Shown piece by piece: positions 1 to 9,415 of a stretch of 64,000 bases of DNA (the stretch's first letter is position 1; every line of letters starts with the position of its first letter). The position numbers were made by a program, and so were the translations under genes. The notes beneath the pieces were generated by a model, which saw only the letters and a program-made list of their open reading frames with translations, was not told the origin of the DNA and searched no databases. Location of the stretch: NCBI RefSeq assembly GCF_905200055.1, contig NZ_CAJKIS010000005.1:1-64000 (forward strand). Reading direction: 5' to 3'. The stretch comes from an uncultured Fusobacterium sp. GTDB lineage: Bacteria > Fusobacteriota > Fusobacteriia > Fusobacteriales > Fusobacteriaceae.

Positions 1-5
1 CGTCT

Positions 6-54
6 CAAAAGTAGTAGTCGTTTGCACTCCTCTACTTTTGGAAATTATAGTTTA
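6..54. repeat. Hairpin repeat, copy A
   Basis: These 49 bp are the exact reverse complement of 9322-9370. The unit contains an imperfect palindrome with CAAAAGTAG and CTACTTTTG arms around a loop holding GTCGTTTGCACTCC. It lies just past the 3' end of the lipoprotein gene at 60-1229 and may act as that gene's terminator. The identity of the two copies is read directly; any function is inference. Confidence 0.85.
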
Positions 55-59
55 ATATC

Positions 60-1229
60 TTACCATCCAATTATTCTATTTGAATCCAATTTCTCCAACT
101 CTCTATTTATTTCTGAAATTCCAATGTCTAAAACTCTATTTATAATCTCATCTTTTTCCATTACAAATCTCTCTGGTTCACTTACAGGAAATCTATACAT
201 GTCTCTTGGAAAAATAGTCAAAGGGTAGTATTTTGTCCAATCTACCTCATCAACATATCTAATTATTTTGCTATCACTTGCTAACTCTCTAGATCCCTTT
301 CTCTCTTTCAAAATATAAGAAATATCATACTCAGCAACTGTTGTTTTTACATATCTCTCATATCTATAAAAAATTTCAACTTCATACTCTTCTTCAACAG
401 GGACATATTTTACCTTCTCTACAACTTGTCCATTAACTACCTCTTCTTCAACAATCCTCTTTATAACAGTCCTTGTTCTAGTTTCAAAATAACTATCTAT
501 CCCACTAAACATTTGAACAGTAGGCGGAGTATATTTTAAATTTGCTAAATCTATTTTTAAATCAAGATTTGCTCTTTCCTTATTTACTGAAAATAATGGA
601 TAAGATTTTATATCATTTTGAACAACTGTTCTAAATCTACTAAAAAACTGATCATTAACCTTACTTCTAGAAATCTCTAAATTAAATCTTCCCTCAGCAT
701 TTTTCCTGCTCTCATTATATTTAGTTAAAATATCTTTTCTATTATCTACATTATATTTTTTTGCCTCACTATAAAACCCAAATTTTCTAAGTTTATCTTC
801 ATAGTTAGTAGCTAAAAAGCTATTTCCTATCTTGTAAAAACTATCTGAAGTTTCCCTTTTTATTGAAGTTTGCTCCTCAAAAGGTGGTTTTATTATAGCT
901 ATCTGATTTTTGCTAACTTCTGGCAAAGCAAAATATGTTTCCTGTACTCTTAAAAGATTTAAAAGAGCCTTAGTATATCCCTCAATATCTCTATCCTTTG
1001 TCATCTCTATATTATCATAATACTTTCTCTCTCCCTCTGGATATATTAACTCAAAGGCATCTAATGTTCTTCTATCATTAGGATCATTTTTCAATATATT
1101 CAATAAACTATATAGAGATTTAGTATAATCTCCTTTTTCTGCTATTTTATAAGCATCTCTTACTTGAAAATATGTACAACTACTTAAAATTAATATTAAA
1201 CTTAAAAGAAAAACTATTTTTTTCTTCAT
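60..1229 (-). CDS. Putative lipoprotein, 389 aa, function unknown
   Basis: The N-terminus is a lipoprotein signal: Lys3, a hydrophobic stretch, then LSSC with Cys18 as the lipidated residue. Residues about 22-60 look like one TPR-type helical hairpin (AEKGDYTKSLYSLLNILKND). The middle of the protein is rich in charged residues and aromatic Tyr/Phe, with a VEEEVVNGQVVEKVKYVPVEEE segment that resembles a beta-hairpin. I do not recognise a named family. It starts 9 bp after the SDR gene on the same strand, so the two are probably co-transcribed. Likely an outer-membrane or periplasm-facing lipoprotein; the function is unknown. Confidence 0.75.
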   Translation of the reverse strand: MKKKIVFLLSLILILSSCTYFQVRDAYKIAEKGDYTKSLYSLLNILKNDPNDRRTLDAFELIYPEGERKYYDNIEMTKDRDIEGYTKALLNLLRVQETYFALPEVSKNQIAIIKPPFEEQTSIKRETSDSFYKIGNSFLATNYEDKLRKFGFYSEAKKYNVDNRKDILTKYNESRKNAEGRFNLEISRSKVNDQFFSRFRTVVQNDIKSYPLFSVNKERANLDLKIDLANLKYTPPTVQMFSGIDSYFETRTRTVIKRIVEEEVVNGQVVEKVKYVPVEEEYEVEIFYRYERYVKTTVAEYDISYILKERKGSRELASDSKIIRYVDEVDWTKYYPLTIFPRDMYRFPVSEPERFVMEKDEIINRVLDIGISEINRELEKLDSNRIIGW

Positions 1230-1238
1230 ATTTCCTCC

Positions 1239-2009
1239 CTATTTAAGAGTTTCTTTATACTTCTTTTCTTGGATTTTTTTTATATTTCTCAATTGTATTT
1301 TCCAAGGAATAAACTTATTTATATAATACAAGGCTTTATTTATCTTACCGGGGATCGAAAGTTTTTTTCCTGAAATATAATCTCTATAACATTGATTAGC
1401 TACTTCTTCTGGAGTAGTTATATAGAATTTTTTTACTCCCTCTATTTCCCTTTTCATCCCCTTAAAATTAGTTGCTGTAGGTCCGGGACATAATAACATT
1501 ATCTTTATATTCTTCTCTTGATTTTCCTCTATAAGTCCAAAAGTTAAACTATTCACATAAGCCTTTGTAGCATAGTAACCACACATTAAAGGTCCTCCAA
1601 CTTGAAAACCTGCTGTAGATGAGATATTAATTATTCCTCCCTCTTTTCTCTTTAACATCTTCTTATAAAAATATTTAGTCAGTATCAAAAGAGCTTGAAT
1701 ATTAATATTTATCATCTTTTGTTCCTCAATTAATGATATATTTTCAAATTCTCCTATCTCTCCTATTCCAGCTCCATTAATTAACAAATTTATCTCTCTA
1801 TCTTTAATCTCCTCTAAAAATTCTATTATCTCCTTTTCTTTACTAATATCTCTACTATATATTTCTATTCTATCCTTATACTTTAATTTTAAATCTTCTA
1901 ATATTTTATTATTTCGTCCAACAGCTAGTATATTCCAACTATTTTTATAAAATACCTCAATTAAAGCTTGACCTATACCCCCTGTTGCTCCTGTTATCAA
2001 AACATTCAT
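1239..2009 (-). CDS. Short-chain dehydrogenase/reductase (SDR)
   Basis: Classical SDR of 256 aa. The Rossmann NAD(P)-binding motif TGATGGIGQAL is at residues 6-16, NGAGIG is near residue 80, and the catalytic Ser (NISSTAG) and YYATK (Tyr-x-x-x-Lys) are near residues 130-150. The family oxidises or reduces small alcohols and ketones, or fatty acyl groups; the substrate cannot be read from sequence. The C-terminus is basic and contains a hydrophobic stretch, as in membrane-associated DltE/YqjQ-like SDRs. It is the first gene of a two-gene unit with the downstream lipoprotein and is divergent from the autotransporter. Confidence 0.88.
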   Translation of the reverse strand: MNVLITGATGGIGQALIEVFYKNSWNILAVGRNNKILEDLKLKYKDRIEIYSRDISKEKEIIEFLEEIKDREINLLINGAGIGEIGEFENISLIEEQKMININIQALLILTKYFYKKMLKRKEGGIINISSTAGFQVGGPLMCGYYATKAYVNSLTFGLIEENQEKNIKIMLLCPGPTATNFKGMKREIEGVKKFYITTPEEVANQCYRDYISGKKLSIPGKINKALYYINKFIPWKIQLRNIKKIQEKKYKETLK

Positions 2010-2172
2010 AATAACTCCTTTCGCTATATATCTAATTATACATTAGCTTTTATTAATTTCCAATATATTAAGATACGATTAAAAAAAATTATTTAAAAAA
2101 AGGAATTTAAATATTTTTTCTAATATCATTTAAAGTGAATTTAAAATATTAACAATAAATTAAGGAGGAATA

Positions 2173-4599
2173 ATGTTTAAAAGAAAAAAACTGAAACACC
2201 AAGTATCTTTACTCTTTCTAACACTTTCTTTTTTTAGTTATGCTGAGGAGGAGCCAATTTGCAACAATAAAGAGGTTAAAGAAAGAATCTATGTTAAAGA
2301 AGGAGAGACTTTTTATAATAACGGAGTCATTCAAAATAATGATTCAACAGGAATACAAGCTTTAAAAAATTCTACTGTTTACAATAACAAGATTATCTCA
2401 AATAAAGGAGATTACGGCATTGAAGGAGAGGAAGCTTTAAATATTATCAATAACCCTAATGCTATTATCAGCAATAGTGGTGATGTTGGTATTGGTTTAT
2501 ATGATGGGAATACAATAACAAACAGAGGAAGAATAGAAAATAAAGGTGTTCATGGTATTGAAGGAGATAATATAGTATCTGTTACTAATGAAGATAGTGG
2601 TTTCATCAATAACTACAACGATTATGGAATCAAAGTAGTTAATGGACAAAAAATAATAAATAAAGGAGTAATAGAAAATATAGGAAATTATGGAATTCGT
2701 GCTGATCATGTTACTGATGTTTCAAATAATGAAGGGGCTATTATTAAAAATACTGGGAAATATGGAATTTATTTAGAAAATTCAAAGAGCACCAATAAAG
2801 GAATTATTAGTAATGGAAATAATTATGGCGTTTATGTTAAAAATAGTAATTTCGAAAATTCAACTTCTGGAAAGATAGAAAACAAAGGAGATTATGGAGT
2901 TGTAATTGATGAAAAAAGTTATGGTGTAAACTATGGCACTATTGCTAATGAAGGAGATATAGGAGTTCAAGTTGAAAATTCAGGAACTTTTGTTAATCAT
3001 GGAACTATTTCTCAAAAAGGAAAAATTTCTATTCTTTTAGGTGAGGGAGATAATACTTTAGAACTAGGAACTGACTCAAAAATAAAAGGAGTTATTGAGG
3101 GGAACAGAGGAACTGATACTTTAATTTTATCAGAATCTCCTACTAGTAAAACTTCAAAAATAGATTATCAGATAAAAAATTTCTCAAATATTGCAGTAAA
3201 ATCTGGAACATGGACTCTTGATAATAACCTTGTATTAGCTGTACCTGATAAATATAAAGATAAAAATACTGCATTTTCTCAACCTCCATTCCCCATTAAT
3301 GAGATGAATGGAAATTTCAAAATAGAAAAAAATAGAAATTTAATTATGAATATAGAAATCAGTGATCTACTTACACCAACAATATCTACTGGAACTTTAC
3401 TAAATGAAGGAACAATTATTAAAAGACCAATAGATTCTATGTATGTAACAAATGATAAACAAATTTTAATTCCTACTATTTATATTAAAAATGTTAAAAA
3501 TAGTAATATTGGAAATATAAAAATAGTAAATGTTGCTGAAGGTTGGGAAGGAAAATATAATTTTGATAAAAATAATGGAATTATTTATTTAATTTTAAAT
3601 AAACTTGATGAATCTATTATAAACAAAAACATTGTTGGTGGTTTCTATGAATCTATCTATAACTATCCAAAATCAAATATTCATCAATTAAACAATTTAA
3701 AAGTCAGAGAAAAAAATTACAATTTTAGTAGAGAACATATTATCAACAAAGATTATTCTGAAAATGATTTTCAATTAATTGGTAGTCATGGAAAGTATTA
3801 TGGTAGTTCTTGGCATCCTGCCTACTCATATAACTCTTATGGAGTAAATGGAGAATCAAACTTTTTTATAAATAATAATATGGTTTTAGGATTAAACTAT
3901 GACTATATTGGAAGTAGAGTAGATTATAAAGATATGGCTAATAGCAAAGAAAATATAGACTCTTTTATTCTTGTTGGAAATCTTACTTATCTAAATAATA
4001 ATTGGTTAAATACCTTACAAGGTGGTGCTGGTTACTCAAGACATGAATTAAAAAGATATATTTTAGATAGAGAAGATAATTTTAATAAACGTGAAATCAA
4101 AGGTAACTATGGTTCAAATTTATACTCTATTGGATGGGAAAGTGGTTATATTTTAGGAAAAGATAAAAAATATCTATACCCCTTTGTAGGAATTGACTAT
4201 GTTTGGAATAGAGATAATAGCTATAAGGAAAAACAACTAATAAATAGTGATGAAGATGATTACTCATTAAATATAAGAAAGAATAAAGAATCTAGTGCTA
4301 TTTTTAAAAGTGGATTAAAATTTTCTTACTTTATAATAGAAAATATAAATATTAATGGAGATTTACAGTGGCTTCATAGAGAAAAAAATTATAGAGATAA
4401 TGATGCTAACTTTATTTTTAAACCTAATGTACATTATACTATTCCAGCTTTAAAAACTTCAAAAGATATACAAACTTTAAATCTAACTACAACATATAAA
4501 AGCAGATTTTTAACTGAATATTCACTATCATTAGATAGTATTATTAATAAAAAATATATAGATACATCTGTTTCTATTGGAATAAAATATAGATTTTAA
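2173..4599 (+). CDS. Small autotransporter (type Va secretion) protein
   Basis: An 808-aa protein with a basic N-terminus and signal peptide ending near SYAEE (about residue 25). The passenger (about 30-300) is built from irregular repeats of the type N-x-G-x-I-x-N-x-G-x-YGI, which should form a right-handed beta-helix. Residues about 520-808 form an autotransporter beta-barrel with alternating aromatic strands, ending in the outer-membrane signature YRF. A good ribosome site (AAGGAGG) precedes the ATG. It is much shorter than the large fusobacterial adhesins Fap2 and RadD, so I do not assign either name. Likely surface-exposed; the ligand is unknown. It is monocistronic and ends in a palindromic terminator. 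Confidence 0.88.
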   Translation: MFKRKKLKHQVSLLFLTLSFFSYAEEEPICNNKEVKERIYVKEGETFYNNGVIQNNDSTGIQALKNSTVYNNKIISNKGDYGIEGEEALNIINNPNAIISNSGDVGIGLYDGNTITNRGRIENKGVHGIEGDNIVSVTNEDSGFINNYNDYGIKVVNGQKIINKGVIENIGNYGIRADHVTDVSNNEGAIIKNTGKYGIYLENSKSTNKGIISNGNNYGVYVKNSNFENSTSGKIENKGDYGVVIDEKSYGVNYGTIANEGDIGVQVENSGTFVNHGTISQKGKISILLGEGDNTLELGTDSKIKGVIEGNRGTDTLILSESPTSKTSKIDYQIKNFSNIAVKSGTWTLDNNLVLAVPDKYKDKNTAFSQPPFPINEMNGNFKIEKNRNLIMNIEISDLLTPTISTGTLLNEGTIIKRPIDSMYVTNDKQILIPTIYIKNVKNSNIGNIKIVNVAEGWEGKYNFDKNNGIIYLILNKLDESIINKNIVGGFYESIYNYPKSNIHQLNNLKVREKNYNFSREHIINKDYSENDFQLIGSHGKYYGSSWHPAYSYNSYGVNGESNFFINNNMVLGLNYDYIGSRVDYKDMANSKENIDSFILVGNLTYLNNNWLNTLQGGAGYSRHELKRYILDREDNFNKREIKGNYGSNLYSIGWESGYILGKDKKYLYPFVGIDYVWNRDNSYKEKQLINSDEDDYSLNIRKNKESSAIFKSGLKFSYFIIENININGDLQWLHREKNYRDNDANFIFKPNVHYTIPALKTSKDIQTLNLTTTYKSRFLTEYSLSLDSIINKKYIDTSVSIGIKYRF

Positions 4600-4610
4600 T
4601 TTGTAACAAA

Positions 4611-4638
4611 AAGGAGCTAATATAAATATTAGCTCCTT
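4611..4638. terminator. Bidirectional terminator between convergent genes
   Basis: Perfect 13-bp inverted repeat (AAGGAGCTAATAT and its complement) around an AA loop, placed between the convergent autotransporter and decarboxylase-arginase genes. Confidence 0.85.
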
Positions 4639-4648
4639 AATTATTTTA

Positions 4649-6997
4649 TTAATCTGGATTTACAACATATTCTGTAAGTTCGTTTACAAACTTAAGTGTC
4701 TTATCATTTTTATCATTAACTGGGTTAAATTCTACTATATCAACAGATGTGATTGAGTAATTTTTAAATAGATACTTAAATGTTTGGAAGATCTCATCAG
4801 TAGTGAATCCATTTCTTACTGGAGTACTTACTCCTGGTGCTAATTCAGGATTTACTGAATCAACGTCAAAACTGATGTGAAGGTTATCTATTTGTAAGTA
4901 TTCTCTTATTTCTTCAAGGATATTATCAAGTCCTTTTTGTAGTACTTCATCGTGATAGATTACTTTTACTCCAAGTTGATCAATAATCTCTCTCTCTTTA
5001 AAGTCAAGATCTCTTGCACCTAGTATAACAACATTTTTACTATCTATTTTAGCCCCTTCATAGAAACAGTTTACAAGATCTCTGTCCCCTGCTCCTTGTA
5101 ATAGTGCTAAAGGCATTCCATGGATATTTCCAGTAATAGTTGACTCGTCAGTATTCATGTCTCCATGAGCATCTATCCAGATAACTCCAATCTCTTTTTC
5201 AAGTGAAACTCCTGAGATACTTCCTAGAGCAATTGAGTGGTCTCCTCCAATAACTATAGGTCTATATCCATCTCTTACAGCTTCATTTACTGCAGTTGCA
5301 AGTTTTTCACAAGTGTTAAGAATTGTATTCTTATATTTTAAGTTCCATTCATTGAAGTTTTCTTTTTGTTTTTCAACTTCAATAATTTCCATCTCATCAA
5401 ATGTATCTGGGAATGCTTCACATAATGTATCTGGTCCAAACTCGATTCCAGCTTTGTTTGCTCCTAAGTTCATAGGCACACCAAACATCATGCTCTTCAT
5501 CTTTTCTGTATATAGGTAGATAGCGTCTTCTTCTTCAATTACATTGATATTAATTAATTCAGGATCTGCCATACCTTGAATATGAAGTTGAGCTTCTTTT
5601 AAATCTTCTACATATTCAATAATCTCTTCAGTAATTCTTTCTCCTGGAGTGATAATAGGGATTCCAGGTGGATAAGCCATTATCATCTCTCCACAGATCT
5701 TACCAGCACTTTCTTTAAATGGAATAGTATTCTTTTCACTGTAGAATGCTTCCCTTGGAATTAGAACTTGTTCAGGGATTCCTGGCATTCTAATTATATT
5801 TCTCTTAATTTTATTTCCTTTTCCATAGTATCTATTGCTAATATCTTTAAGAGCTGCAATAAATTTATCTATACTTTCATCAGTATCTCCTATTGTAATA
5901 AGCCCTAGAACATTATAGAAGTCTGAAAGTTCCATTTGAATATTGTAATCATCAACAAGTAGAGTTTCTAACTCTGCCCCTGTAAGTCCTAATTCTTTAG
6001 CTGTAACAGTTACTTTTGTAGGGTCAAAAGCGAATACTCCTTCTCTTCCTACAATCTCTTCACCAAAACAAGACATTCCAGGTATTTTATTTACTTCACT
6101 TCTAAATCTTTTAGCAAGTTTAATAGCTTTATCTAAAAGAGCTGTCCCTTCAGTTGCTATTTGTCTTCTAGCACAATCTAATGATGCCATTAAAGGATAT
6201 GAAGGTGAAGTTGTATGTAATAAACTTAGTATTTGTTGAACTTTATTTACATCAATTCTATCTGAATTTACATGTAAAAGTGACATTTGAGTCATAGCTC
6301 CAATGATCTTATGAGTACTTTGAGTACACATATCTGCTCCAGCATCTACTGCTGAAATAGGTAGATCATCATGGAAGTGAAGATGAGGTCCATGAGCTTC
6401 ATCTACTATTAGTGGAATATCATAGCTGTGAACAATATCAGCTATCTTTTTAATATCAGTAGCAACTCCATAGTAAGTTGGGTTGATAATAAGTACAGCC
6501 TTAATATCTGGATGTTGCTTTAACATATTTTCAACAGTTTGAGGTCTGACACCATGAGCTATTCCTAACTCCTCATCAATCTCTGGGTTCATATAAATAG
6601 GTTCAGATCCACTTAAAATAATTCCTGCTGAAACTGATTTATGAACATTTCTAGGAACAAGAATTTTATCTCCAGCTTTCATTACAGACATAATCATTGC
6701 TTGAATTGCTCCTGAAGTTCCATTTACTGCAAAGAAACTTTTCTTTACACCATAGGCATCTGCTGCCAGTTCCTGTGCTTCCTTTATACAACTTTTTGGT
6801 TGGTGTAATCCATCTACCATTTTAAAAATAGTTACATCCATGGAGAAAGGTCCATTCCCCATAAAATCATAAAATTCTTTATCTACTCCTTTTCCTCTTT
6901 TGTGTCCAGGAACATGAAATGGAAGAATATCTCTACCAACATATTCATTTTTTAACACTGAGAATAGTGGAGTTTTACTTTGGTCTAGCTTTGACAT
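4649..6997 (-). CDS. Arginine/ornithine decarboxylase-arginase fusion protein
   Basis: One uninterrupted 782-aa frame carries two enzymes. Residues 1-485 are a fold-III PLP decarboxylase of the Orn/Lys/Arg family: HVPGHKRG at 28-35, IVDEAHG at 197-203, the PLP lysine STHK (Lys230) and the C-terminal domain at about 400-480. Residues about 500-782 are a ureohydrolase with every metal ligand: GGDHS (His587), DAHGD (Asp609, His611, Asp613) and DVDS (Asp711, Asp713). It also has the arginase-type GNIHGMP (His626) and VEFNP (Glu756). The NxHGxP motif fits arginase better than agmatinase. Either reaction order (arginine to agmatine to putrescine, or arginine to ornithine to putrescine) yields putrescine plus CO2 and urea. 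The gene is monocistronic, and AGGAGG precedes the ATG. Confidence 0.9.
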   Translation of the reverse strand: MSKLDQSKTPLFSVLKNEYVGRDILPFHVPGHKRGKGVDKEFYDFMGNGPFSMDVTIFKMVDGLHQPKSCIKEAQELAADAYGVKKSFFAVNGTSGAIQAMIMSVMKAGDKILVPRNVHKSVSAGIILSGSEPIYMNPEIDEELGIAHGVRPQTVENMLKQHPDIKAVLIINPTYYGVATDIKKIADIVHSYDIPLIVDEAHGPHLHFHDDLPISAVDAGADMCTQSTHKIIGAMTQMSLLHVNSDRIDVNKVQQILSLLHTTSPSYPLMASLDCARRQIATEGTALLDKAIKLAKRFRSEVNKIPGMSCFGEEIVGREGVFAFDPTKVTVTAKELGLTGAELETLLVDDYNIQMELSDFYNVLGLITIGDTDESIDKFIAALKDISNRYYGKGNKIKRNIIRMPGIPEQVLIPREAFYSEKNTIPFKESAGKICGEMIMAYPPGIPIITPGERITEEIIEYVEDLKEAQLHIQGMADPELININVIEEEDAIYLYTEKMKSMMFGVPMNLGANKAGIEFGPDTLCEAFPDTFDEMEIIEVEKQKENFNEWNLKYKNTILNTCEKLATAVNEAVRDGYRPIVIGGDHSIALGSISGVSLEKEIGVIWIDAHGDMNTDESTITGNIHGMPLALLQGAGDRDLVNCFYEGAKIDSKNVVILGARDLDFKEREIIDQLGVKVIYHDEVLQKGLDNILEEIREYLQIDNLHISFDVDSVNPELAPGVSTPVRNGFTTDEIFQTFKYLFKNYSITSVDIVEFNPVNDKNDKTLKFVNELTEYVVNPD

Positions 6998-7150
6998 CTT
7001 ACCTCCTTATAGTTAAATTTTTTATTTTATATATTTGTAGCATAATGCTATAATAAATATTATCCAAATTCTGTAATTCTTCAAATACGATGTATTGTAA
7101 GACTTTTTATAAAATTAGTCAATCATTTTTAATTTTTTTAGGAGAAAAAT

Positions 7151-7738
7151 ATGAAAAAAATTTTAATACTTATCTCACAAGGGGTTGAAATCCTTGAGGT
7201 ATCTCCCTTTATTGACATTTTCGGCTGGAATATGGTTGTAGGAAAAAAGAACACTATAACTACTACAACTAGCATACATGATATAATATATTGTACATGG
7301 AATTTAAAAATTTTTCCACAACTAAATTTAAAAAAAGAGAGTATTGATCTTGAAGAGTATGATGCTTTAGTTATACCTGGTGGGTTTGGAAAGGCAGGTT
7401 TCTTCAATGATATGAAAGATTCTATCTTTAAAAATATAATTCAACATTTCAATGAAAAAAATAAAATAATTATAGGAGTTTGTACAGGAGTTATCCCTTT
7501 AGGAGAGGCTGGAATCTTAAAAGGAAGAAAGGCAACAACTTATCTACTAGATAATGAAAGATATTTCTCTCAATTAGAAAAATATGGTGCTATTCCAATA
7601 AGTGAGGAGATTGTAGAAGATGAAAATCTCATCACTTGTTCTGGACCGAAAAATGCTTTAGAAACAGCATTTCTACTTTTAGAAAAATTCAGTGACAAAG
7701 AAAATTGTAATATTGTGAAAAAAAATATGTGTTTTTAA
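7151..7738 (+). CDS. DJ-1/PfpI family protein
   Basis: A 195-aa single-domain protein of the DJ-1/PfpI superfamily. The nucleophile elbow GVCTG has Cys111, an acidic residue follows the first strand (GVE, Glu13), and the conserved VIPGG is at 74-78. The family includes deglycase/glyoxalase-like enzymes, chaperones and ThiJ-like proteins; which activity applies cannot be told. AGGAG precedes the ATG. It is divergent from the decarboxylase-arginase gene across a 150-bp A+T-rich gap. Confidence 0.85.
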   Translation: MKKILILISQGVEILEVSPFIDIFGWNMVVGKKNTITTTTSIHDIIYCTWNLKIFPQLNLKKESIDLEEYDALVIPGGFGKAGFFNDMKDSIFKNIIQHFNEKNKIIIGVCTGVIPLGEAGILKGRKATTYLLDNERYFSQLEKYGAIPISEEIVEDENLITCSGPKNALETAFLLLEKFSDKENCNIVKKNMCF

Positions 7739-7844
7739 TATAATTTTTATTTTTTTGTATTAAAGATTAAAAAAAAGATGAAATTTATATAAATTTATGT
7801 TATCCTTATAATAGGTAGTAAAAATATTATATGAGGTGAAATTT

Positions 7845-8345
7845 ATGAAAATTACTGAAAATGCAGTTGTAACACTAGAATTTAAAGTTTATGATAATGA
7901 TACAAATGAGCTTTTAGAAGATACAAAAGAAGTTGGTCCTTTCTTCTATATCCACGGAATCGGGGCTTTTGTTCCTAAAGTTGAAGAAACTCTTGAAGGA
8001 AAAGAAAGAGGATTTAAAACTGTTATGACTCTTACTCCTGAAGAAGGATATGGAGAGTATGATGAAGATCTTATTATGGAAATGAGCAAAGAAGATTTTG
8101 CTGACTTTGATGATATCTATGAAGGAATGGAATTTGTTGCTGACATGGAAGATGATGAAACTGGAGAAGAAAGTGAACAAGAGTTCGTTATCACTTCAAT
8201 AGAAGATGATGTTGTAACTACAGATGGTAACCATCCATTTGCTGGAAGAAACTTAAGATTTGAAGTTGAGGTTACAGGAGTTAGAGAAGCTTCAGAAGTT
8301 GAGCTTGAACATGGACACCCTCACTTTGAAGGATTTGAAGACTAA
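7845..8345 (+). CDS. slyD: FKBP-type peptidyl-prolyl cis-trans isomerase, SlyD-like
   Basis: A 166-aa protein with the SlyD layout. A split FKBP domain (YIHGIGAFVPKVEETLEGKE and TPEEGYGEYDED) surrounds an insert-in-flap chaperone domain (about residues 75-125), followed by a short His-containing tail (EHGHPHFEGFED). SlyD proteins speed proline isomerisation, act as chaperones and bind nickel; the tail here is short, so metal storage is probably limited. I chose the ATG at 7845 because the in-frame GTG at 7836 lies inside the ribosome site GAGGTG. The protein is very acidic. Confidence 0.9.
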   Translation: MKITENAVVTLEFKVYDNDTNELLEDTKEVGPFFYIHGIGAFVPKVEETLEGKERGFKTVMTLTPEEGYGEYDEDLIMEMSKEDFADFDDIYEGMEFVADMEDDETGEESEQEFVITSIEDDVVTTDGNHPFAGRNLRFEVEVTGVREASEVELEHGHPHFEGFED

Positions 8346-8359
8346 TAATTTCAGTTAAA

Positions 8360-8381
8360 AAAGGGGAAGAAATTCCCCTTT
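8360..8381 (+). terminator. Possible weak terminator after the slyD-like gene
   Basis: Perfect 9-bp stem AAAGGGGAA/TTCCCCTTT with a 4-base loop, but no clear T-run follows. It may cause partial termination or stabilise the mRNA 3' end before rpiB. Confidence 0.5.
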
Positions 8382-8418
8382 ACATTTATAATTAAATTTA
8401 TTTAGGAGGAAAAGTTTT

Positions 8419-8850
8419 ATGAAAATTGCTTTAGGTGCTGATCACGGAGGATTTGAATTAAAAGAAAAAATAAAAGCACACCTTATTGAAAAAGGATATG
8501 AAGTTCTTGATTTAGGAACTCACTCAACTGAATCAGTAGATTACCCAACTTTTGGACATGCTGTTGGACACGCTGTTGTTGATAAAAAAGCTGACTATGG
8601 AGTTCTTGTTTGTGGAACTGGTATTGGTATATCTATTGCTGCAAATAAAGTTCCTGGTGTAAGAGCTGCTCTTTGCACAAATACAACTATGGCTAGACTT
8701 ACAAGAGAACACAACAATGCTAATATATTAGCTATGGGAGGAAGAATTGTTGGTGACGTTCTTGCTCTTGAAATGGTAGATATTTTCTTAGCTACTGAAT
8801 TCCAAGGTGGAAGACACGAAAAAAGAGTAGATGCAATAGAAAATATTTAA
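8419..8850 (+). CDS. rpiB: Ribose-5-phosphate isomerase B
   Basis: A 143-aa RpiB/LacAB family protein that interconverts ribose 5-phosphate and ribulose 5-phosphate in the non-oxidative pentose phosphate pathway. Visible signatures are ADHGGFELK at the N-terminus, the phosphate loop and catalytic Cys in VCGTGIGISIAANK, and TREHNNANILAMGGR. Length and motifs are typical. AGGAGG precedes the ATG. It is followed 24 bp later by the HIT gene, so the two are probably co-transcribed. Confidence 0.95.
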   Translation: MKIALGADHGGFELKEKIKAHLIEKGYEVLDLGTHSTESVDYPTFGHAVGHAVVDKKADYGVLVCGTGIGISIAANKVPGVRAALCTNTTMARLTREHNNANILAMGGRIVGDVLALEMVDIFLATEFQGGRHEKRVDAIENI

Positions 8851-8874
8851 TTAAATTTTAGGAGATGATTTTTT

Positions 8875-9213
8875 ATGGCTACTATATTTACTAAAATTAT
8901 AAATAGAGAGATCCCTGCAACTATAGTTTATGAAACTGATACAGTATTGGCATTTAAAGATATCGCCCCTGCTGCCCCTATTCATATTCTAGTTGTTCCT
9001 AAAAAAGAGATTCCTACTATCAATGATATAACTCCTGAAGATAAAAATATAATAGGAGATATGTATCTTGCTATTGCTCATATAGCTAAAGAGCTTGGAA
9101 TAGCTGAACAAGGATATAGAGTTATTACAAACTGTAATGAATATGGTGGACAAGAAGTTTTCCATCTTCACTTCCATTTACTTGGTGGTAAAAAAATGGG
9201 AGCTCTTGCATAA
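8875..9213 (+). CDS. HIT family (HinT-like) nucleotide hydrolase
   Basis: A 112-aa histidine-triad protein with the triad HLHFHLLGG near the C-terminus, FKDIAPAAPIHILVVPK upstream and an EIPA motif near the N-terminus. HinT-branch enzymes hydrolyse AMP-lysine-type phosphoramidates; the physiological substrate is not readable. It is the last gene of the rpiB unit and is followed by a good terminator. Confidence 0.93.
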   Translation: MATIFTKIINREIPATIVYETDTVLAFKDIAPAAPIHILVVPKKEIPTINDITPEDKNIIGDMYLAIAHIAKELGIAEQGYRVITNCNEYGGQEVFHLHFHLLGGKKMGALA

Positions 9214-9246
9214 AATTCTAAAATAAGAGTGTACTTAATTAAAATT

Positions 9247-9283
9247 AAGGCTGAAAGAGATAAAAATCTTTTAGCCTTTTTTA
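9247..9283 (+). terminator. Rho-independent terminator after the HIT gene
   Basis: 12-bp stem (AAGGCTGAAAGA with TCTTTTAGCCTT, one wobble pair) followed by TTTTT. Confidence 0.88.
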
Positions 9284-9321
9284 TTTGCAAAATTAGTAAG
9301 TAACTTCTTGCTTACTATTTA

Positions 9322-9370
9322 TAAACTATAATTTCCAAAAGTAGAGGAGTGCAAACGACTACTACTTTTG
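9322..9370. repeat. Hairpin repeat, copy B
   Basis: Exact inverted copy of bases 6-54, flanked by TAAACTATAATTTCC. The CCAAAAGTAG/CTACTTTTGG arms can form a 10-bp stem. It sits 45 bp upstream of the larger 260-bp repeat. Confidence 0.85.
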
Positions 9371-9415
9371 GAAATTACGTCAACTTGATGTTAGGGATAA
9401 TATATTTTTAATACT

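Noticed and set aside
2173..4599. Assignment of the autotransporter as Fap2 or RadD
   Set aside because: At 808 residues it is far too short and its passenger repeats are of a different, simple type.
7836..7844. GTG start for the SlyD-like gene
   Set aside because: The GTG is part of the ribosome site GAGGTG; the ATG 9 bp downstream is correctly spaced. The same reasoning removed GTG starts at 49332 and 23236.
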